From Mucilaginibacter dorajii (GTDB lineage: Bacteria; Bacteroidota; Bacteroidia; Sphingobacteriales; Sphingobacteriaceae): a stretch of DNA of 64,000 bases. Positions 60,724 through 64,000 of this stretch are shown piece after piece; position 1 is the first letter of the stretch, and each line of letters starts with the position of its first letter. The stretch covers positions 1 through 64,000 of the forward strand of contig NZ_JANTYS010000008.1 in assembly GCF_024808255.1 (NCBI RefSeq), in the 5' to 3' direction. The translations under genes and the position numbers were made by a program. The notes below the pieces were generated by a model. The model had not been told where the DNA came from and did not search any database. It was given only the letters and a program-made list of their open reading frames with translations.

Positions 60724-62103
60724 ATGAAAAAAATTAGATCATATATAAAATTTATAACAGTCTTTACTACAGTAGCCGCACTCAGCGCATGTAATAAAGA
60801 ATTGAACTTGAAGCCACATGATCAGATTGAGTCTGATCAGGCTATAAACACGTCGGCAGACGTTCAAAGTATCCTTATAGGCGCTTATAACAGAGCAGGT
60901 GGCTCTGACGTATATGGCGGAGGATTTTTCCTTGAGCCGGATTTAATGGGCTCTCAATCGGCTATAACCTGGCAAGGCACCTTCCAGGATCTGACCAATA
61001 TGGTTGATCAGCAAATTACCATCAATAACGCGTTTGTAAACAGTATGTGGTACAATGCCTATCGTATCATTAACCAGGCCAATTACGTTATTGCCAATGT
61101 AAGTAAGGTTGATGCAGCCTCCAGAGACAATACCGAAGGACAGGCAGAATTTTTACGCGGCATGACTTATTTTGACCTGGCCAGGATGTACGGCAAAGCA
61201 TGGAACGACGGAACGCCAACCACCAACCTGGCTGTGCCTCTTGTATTAAAGCCTACCACGGTTATTGGTTCAGATTCGTACCCATCAAGGTCAACTGTTG
61301 CCCAGGTTTATCAACAAGCGATAACTGATTTAACGAGTGCCGAAAGTAAAATGGGCACCAGTGTTAGTTTTTATGCCAATAGCTACTCAGCGTCGGCTAT
61401 CCTGGCAAGACTATACCTGCAGCAGGGAGATTACGCAAAAGCCTTGGTAGAAGCTAATAAAGTTATCAGCGGGGGGAAATACTCATTGGTTGACAATTAT
61501 GCTGATGAGTTTCCTTTCCCAAATCAATCAGCAACCCACGTTGATAATACCAGCGAGGACATATTTGCAATGCAGGTAACCACCCAGCAGGGTACAAATA
61601 CTTTTAACACTTATTATGCATCGGCTGATTACGGTGGCAGGGGGGATATTATTGTAAAATCGAGTTTTCTAAACAATTTTACAAGTGGGGATGATCGTCT
61701 TTCGGTATATAATGAAGATTCTGACGGGACACTGAGATGCGATAAATTTGATAACCTTTACGGTAACGCTCATGTAATTCGTCTTGCCGAAATATACCTC
61801 ATCAGGGCAGAATGTAATTCGCGCCTGGGTTCATCATCTGGCGCAACCCCGGTAAGTGATATTAACAAGATCAGGAACAGAGCTGGACTATCTTCGCTTG
61901 CTACCGTTACCTTAACTCAAATTTTAAACGAAAGAAAACTGGAGCTTGCATTTGAAGGAGGTTTCTTTTTACACGATGGGAAACGCCTTCAGCAAACTAT
62001 TGGCGGCGAGGCCTGGAATTCAAATAAACTGGTATTCCCGATTCCGCAAATCGAGATAAATGCCAATAAAAATCTGGTACAAAACCCAGGCTATACTAAT
62101 TAA
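60724..62103 (+). CDS. RagB/SusD-family nutrient-binding lipoprotein
   Basis: 459 aa. Lipoprotein signal with lipobox LSAC near residue 22 (TVAALSAC-NKELNLKP). Typical SusD N-terminal DQIESDQAINTSADVQSILIG region (in part), TPR-like helices (AEFLRGMTYFDLARMYG), and the C-terminal part with NKIRNRAGLSSL, LNERKLELAFEGGFFLHDGKR (in part) and FPIPQIEINANKNLVQNPGY (in part). It captures substrate for the SusC protein upstream. A terminator follows 17 bases after the stop. Confidence 0.94.
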   Translation: MKKIRSYIKFITVFTTVAALSACNKELNLKPHDQIESDQAINTSADVQSILIGAYNRAGGSDVYGGGFFLEPDLMGSQSAITWQGTFQDLTNMVDQQITINNAFVNSMWYNAYRIINQANYVIANVSKVDAASRDNTEGQAEFLRGMTYFDLARMYGKAWNDGTPTTNLAVPLVLKPTTVIGSDSYPSRSTVAQVYQQAITDLTSAESKMGTSVSFYANSYSASAILARLYLQQGDYAKALVEANKVISGGKYSLVDNYADEFPFPNQSATHVDNTSEDIFAMQVTTQQGTNTFNTYYASADYGGRGDIIVKSSFLNNFTSGDDRLSVYNEDSDGTLRCDKFDNLYGNAHVIRLAEIYLIRAECNSRLGSSSGATPVSDINKIRNRAGLSSLATVTLTQILNERKLELAFEGGFFLHDGKRLQQTIGGEAWNSNKLVFPIPQIEINANKNLVQNPGYTN

Positions 62104-62120
62104 TTATCCGCTAAATAATT

Positions 62121-62155
62121 AAAACCCCGGCGATTTAAAATCACCGGGGTTTTTT
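62121..62155 (+). terminator. terminator of the SusC/SusD operon
   Basis: AAAACCCCGG-C-GATTT pairs with AAATC-A-CCGGGG around a tiny loop and is followed by seven T. Confidence 0.9.
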
Positions 62156-62600
62156 GTTGCCCTTTAGTGGTCAACGGTTGCCAGGATTGCGAGTTATAAA
62201 TTCGCAGATTATTAAAGTGAGAATGACAACACGGAGACCAAAAATAGGGTCATGTTGTCGAAGCACACGGGCGAAATCCCCTGCGCGCGGGGCTTCGATA
62301 GAATCGGCTGAAAGTTCACGTTATTGCAATTTGCCATGAGTCGGAACAGAACAATCACGTTGCTATGCTTGTCGTTGTATAGGGCTACGAGATTGCCGCG
62401 CTAATGCTCGCAAAAGTACAATGGAAAGTTATTATGGATAGTTGCAAAGCATCTATTCGTAAGCTAACAAACATCGCGCAAGATAGATCTTTTGCGATAT
62501 GGTATGACAAACGTTTACAGGTAGCGGCAAAATAATCTGAGAGTTATATAGCCTAAAACCTCTACAGGGACACTATAATAATCAAACAGTTCAAAAGCAA
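62156..62600. repeat. 445-base gap with decayed GTCATTGCGAGG-family remnants
   Basis: 62341-62414 keeps the interior of that repeat (TGCTATGCTT, CTACGAGATTGCCGCGCTAA, GCTCGCAA) with the ends lost. Around 62215-62290 are ATGACAACACGGAGACC and CGCGCGGGGCTTCGATAG, repeat-like but not matched to another copy here. A short open frame (62154-62339) is Arg/Ser-rich and composed of this material; not a gene. Confidence 0.5.
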
Positions 62601-62630
62601 AGAAGGCCATTCAATACTGAACGGCCTTCT
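62601..62630 (-). terminator. terminator of the gldJ-like gene
   Basis: On the minus strand AGAAGGCCGTTCA pairs with TGAATGGCCTTCT, followed by TTGCTTTT; the outer AAGCA and TGCTTT also pair, extending the stem. Confidence 0.8.
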
Positions 62631-62656
62631 TGCTTTATGATTTATAGCTGGTTGTT

Positions 62657-64000
62657 TTACTTAGCTTTAAAGCCTTTTGGTTTTTTAACCGGGTAATGTG
62701 GTTTACCATTAGGATAAATTTCTGGTGCACCTACCAGGGTCATAGCGCAACGGAAACCAACTTCGGCACTTGATTCATCCTCGTCCATAAACCTGCGTGT
62801 AGCTGGGTTCATCCAGTAAGCCAGATCGTTCCATGAACCGCCTTTGTAAACCTTTGAGTGATCGTTAACCAAAGTGGTGGTTCCATAAAGGGTAGTGTTT
62901 ACGGTATCTTTTTCGCCTCTGAAATCCGGATCGTATTTTTTACCAGAGTCTTTAACCAGGGTTGAAACAGGTGCCGGTGTAGTGCCGTTTGATGGTGCAG
63001 CGGCAGTACCATTTGCGCCATTTGGAGGCGTAGCACTGTTAACAGTATTTGGCTGCTGACCTAACTGTAAAGCCAGGTAATCGGCATATTTCATTTTTTT
63101 GTTTGATTTAGCCGGATCTTTAATAGGCCTGCCGTATTTATCCTTTGCATACAAACCTTTGGTTGGGTCGGCTAAGCGGTTGTTGGTGTATTGGTTACCA
63201 CGGAAAGGGTTAAAATCTTCTGTCTCTTCAAAGGAAGTTTGGCGGTAAGTATCCTGCACCCACTCATTAACGTTGCCAGACATGTTAAACAAACCAAAAT
63301 CATTTGGCGGGTATGAACGTACCGGCGCCGTGATATCGGCCTTGTCATTCAGGTAACCACCAACACCGGCGTTATCACCAGCGCCACGTTTAAAGTTGGC
63401 TAATATTAAACCACGGGTTTTGCTTTTTGATGATCTTACGCCCATTCCGTTCCATGCATACATTTTGCCGTCGTTGATGTTTTCAAACTCGGTATTGCCG
63501 GCAAGCGCCAAAGCAGCGTATTCCCACTCGGCTTCTGAAGGCAGGCGGTAGGCTTGTTTTAATATACCATCTTCCATACGTACCGGCCTTACCGGTTTTG
63601 CATTTTTGCCGGTACCCGCAACAGCATTGGGGCTGATGTTAGGCATCATTTTTTTACCATCAATGCCTGGACCTTTGGTTTGGCCATTGAGGTAAATAAC
63701 TGTATTAAAAGGTTCAGACGTTGTTCCTGTAGCAGGTGCAGCGCCTTTTTTACCTTTAGCACTCTGATCTTTCCAGGTAACTAACCTGCCGGTTTCACGC
63801 AAAATATTTTCGTTTGTACGGTCGGTACGCCATTGGCAATACTCCTGTGCCTGATCCCATGAAACACCTACAACAGGATAATCCTGGAACGCCGGGTGAC
63901 GCAAGTAGTTATCAACATAGGGGTCATTATATGATAGTGGTTTACGCCATACCAGGGTATCTGGCAGCGCGTTGTAGTATAACTCACGATCCTGTGGGAA
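62657..64000 (-). CDS. gldJ: GldJ-like gliding/T9SS lipoprotein, partial (5' end beyond window)
   Basis: The frame is open to the right edge, so it is partial; the TTG at 63904 lies inside a continuous frame that begins FPQDRELYYNALPDTLVWRK at the edge. The seen 448 residues belong to the FGE-sulfatase (SUMF1) fold: HPAFQDYPVVGVSWDQAQEY, CQWRTDRTNE, PSEAEWEYAALAL, GNVNEWVQDTY and VGFRCAMTLV. GldJ and GldK share this fold. I prefer GldJ because the WRTDRTNE region and the Ala/Pro-rich insert match my memory of it and no gldL/M/N follows. A low-complexity Ala/Pro/Gly/Asn segment lies at about residues 330-365 of the seen part (GANGTAAAPSNGTTPAPV). Role by family: part of the gliding and type IX secretion machinery in the outer membrane. 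Confidence 0.72.
   Translation of the reverse strand, partial: FPQDRELYYNALPDTLVWRKPLSYNDPYVDNYLRHPAFQDYPVVGVSWDQAQEYCQWRTDRTNENILRETGRLVTWKDQSAKGKKGAAPATGTTSEPFNTVIYLNGQTKGPGIDGKKMMPNISPNAVAGTGKNAKPVRPVRMEDGILKQAYRLPSEAEWEYAALALAGNTEFENINDGKMYAWNGMGVRSSKSKTRGLILANFKRGAGDNAGVGGYLNDKADITAPVRSYPPNDFGLFNMSGNVNEWVQDTYRQTSFEETEDFNPFRGNQYTNNRLADPTKGLYAKDKYGRPIKDPAKSNKKMKYADYLALQLGQQPNTVNSATPPNGANGTAAAPSNGTTPAPVSTLVKDSGKKYDPDFRGEKDTVNTTLYGTTTLVNDHSKVYKGGSWNDLAYWMNPATRRFMDEDESSAEVGFRCAMTLVGAPEIYPNGKPHYPVKKPKGFKAK

Noticed and set aside
62154..62339. 61-aa plus-strand frame after the SusD gene
   Set aside because: Arg/Ser-rich product from repeat remnants, starting inside the terminator T-run.

Overview
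The window reads as a chromosome segment of a Bacteroidota bacterium, most likely family Sphingobacteriaceae (Mucilaginibacter/Pedobacter-like). This is inferred from gene content: a SusC/SusD pair, a GldJ-like gliding lipoprotein, TlpA/DUF4369 thioredoxins, DUF5916 and DUF4159 proteins, a 331-residue NuoG, a tandem exbD TonB-energizing cluster, and promoter boxes of the Bacteroidota TTTG/TAnnTTTG type. No tRNA, rRNA, CRISPR array or prophage was seen.

Layout. 1-4 kb: two paralogous TlpA-like thioredoxins and an arginase-fold protein that has lost metal ligands. 4-8 kb: an SDR enzyme, a phosphoserine phosphatase fused to a PGDH remnant with an ACT domain, a universal stress protein and a tryptophan 2,3-dioxygenase-type protein. 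8-17.3 kb, minus strand: an MFS exporter, an M28 peptidase, recG, ridA with a 47-aa membrane-protein gene that was not in the supplied ORF list, an EamA exporter, an unknown membrane protein and a second M28 peptidase. 17.3-18.3 kb: a REP-associated tyrosine transposase (RAYT) framed by paired GTAG-footed hairpins. 18.3-29.3 kb: a fused UvrD helicase-nuclease, an unknown membrane protein, an outer-membrane beta-barrel receptor, a LytS/LytTR two-component pair and a DUF5916 protein. 29.6-32.3 kb: metK, preceded by a promoter and a SAM-II-like riboswitch candidate, then a lipid kinase and an eIF1/SUI1-like factor. 32.7-38.6 kb: exbB-exbD-exbD-tonB, a small membrane protein, a PstS-like lipoprotein and a TPR protein, probably one operon. 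38.8-52.8 kb: all nuoA-N subunits of respiratory complex I in order, with repeats at several junctions and a four-helix-bundle gene between nuoM and nuoN. 52.9-56.8 kb: DedA, ppa, a CNNM/CorC-type transporter, rsmE and a DUF4159 gene. 57-62.1 kb: a biotin-carrier-like protein and a SusC/SusD pair ending in a strong terminator. 62.7 kb to the end: a partial gldJ-like gene.

The least ordinary material is intergenic. At least five families of palindromic repeats can be told apart: RAYT-linked REPs; CTCTCC/GGAGAG hairpin pairs; GTCATTGCGAGG units; a GTCATGCTGAA pair; and 33-nt ACTTRCGAAGT hairpins. In addition, several gaps hold long low-complexity inverted repeats built from short words specific to the locus. 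The RAYT island has compensatory arm changes and looks like a functioning or recently functioning REP-spreading unit. Other points worth checking are the metK leader, the SerB/SerA-remnant/ACT fusion, and promoter boxes that coincide with wrongly predicted TTG starts.
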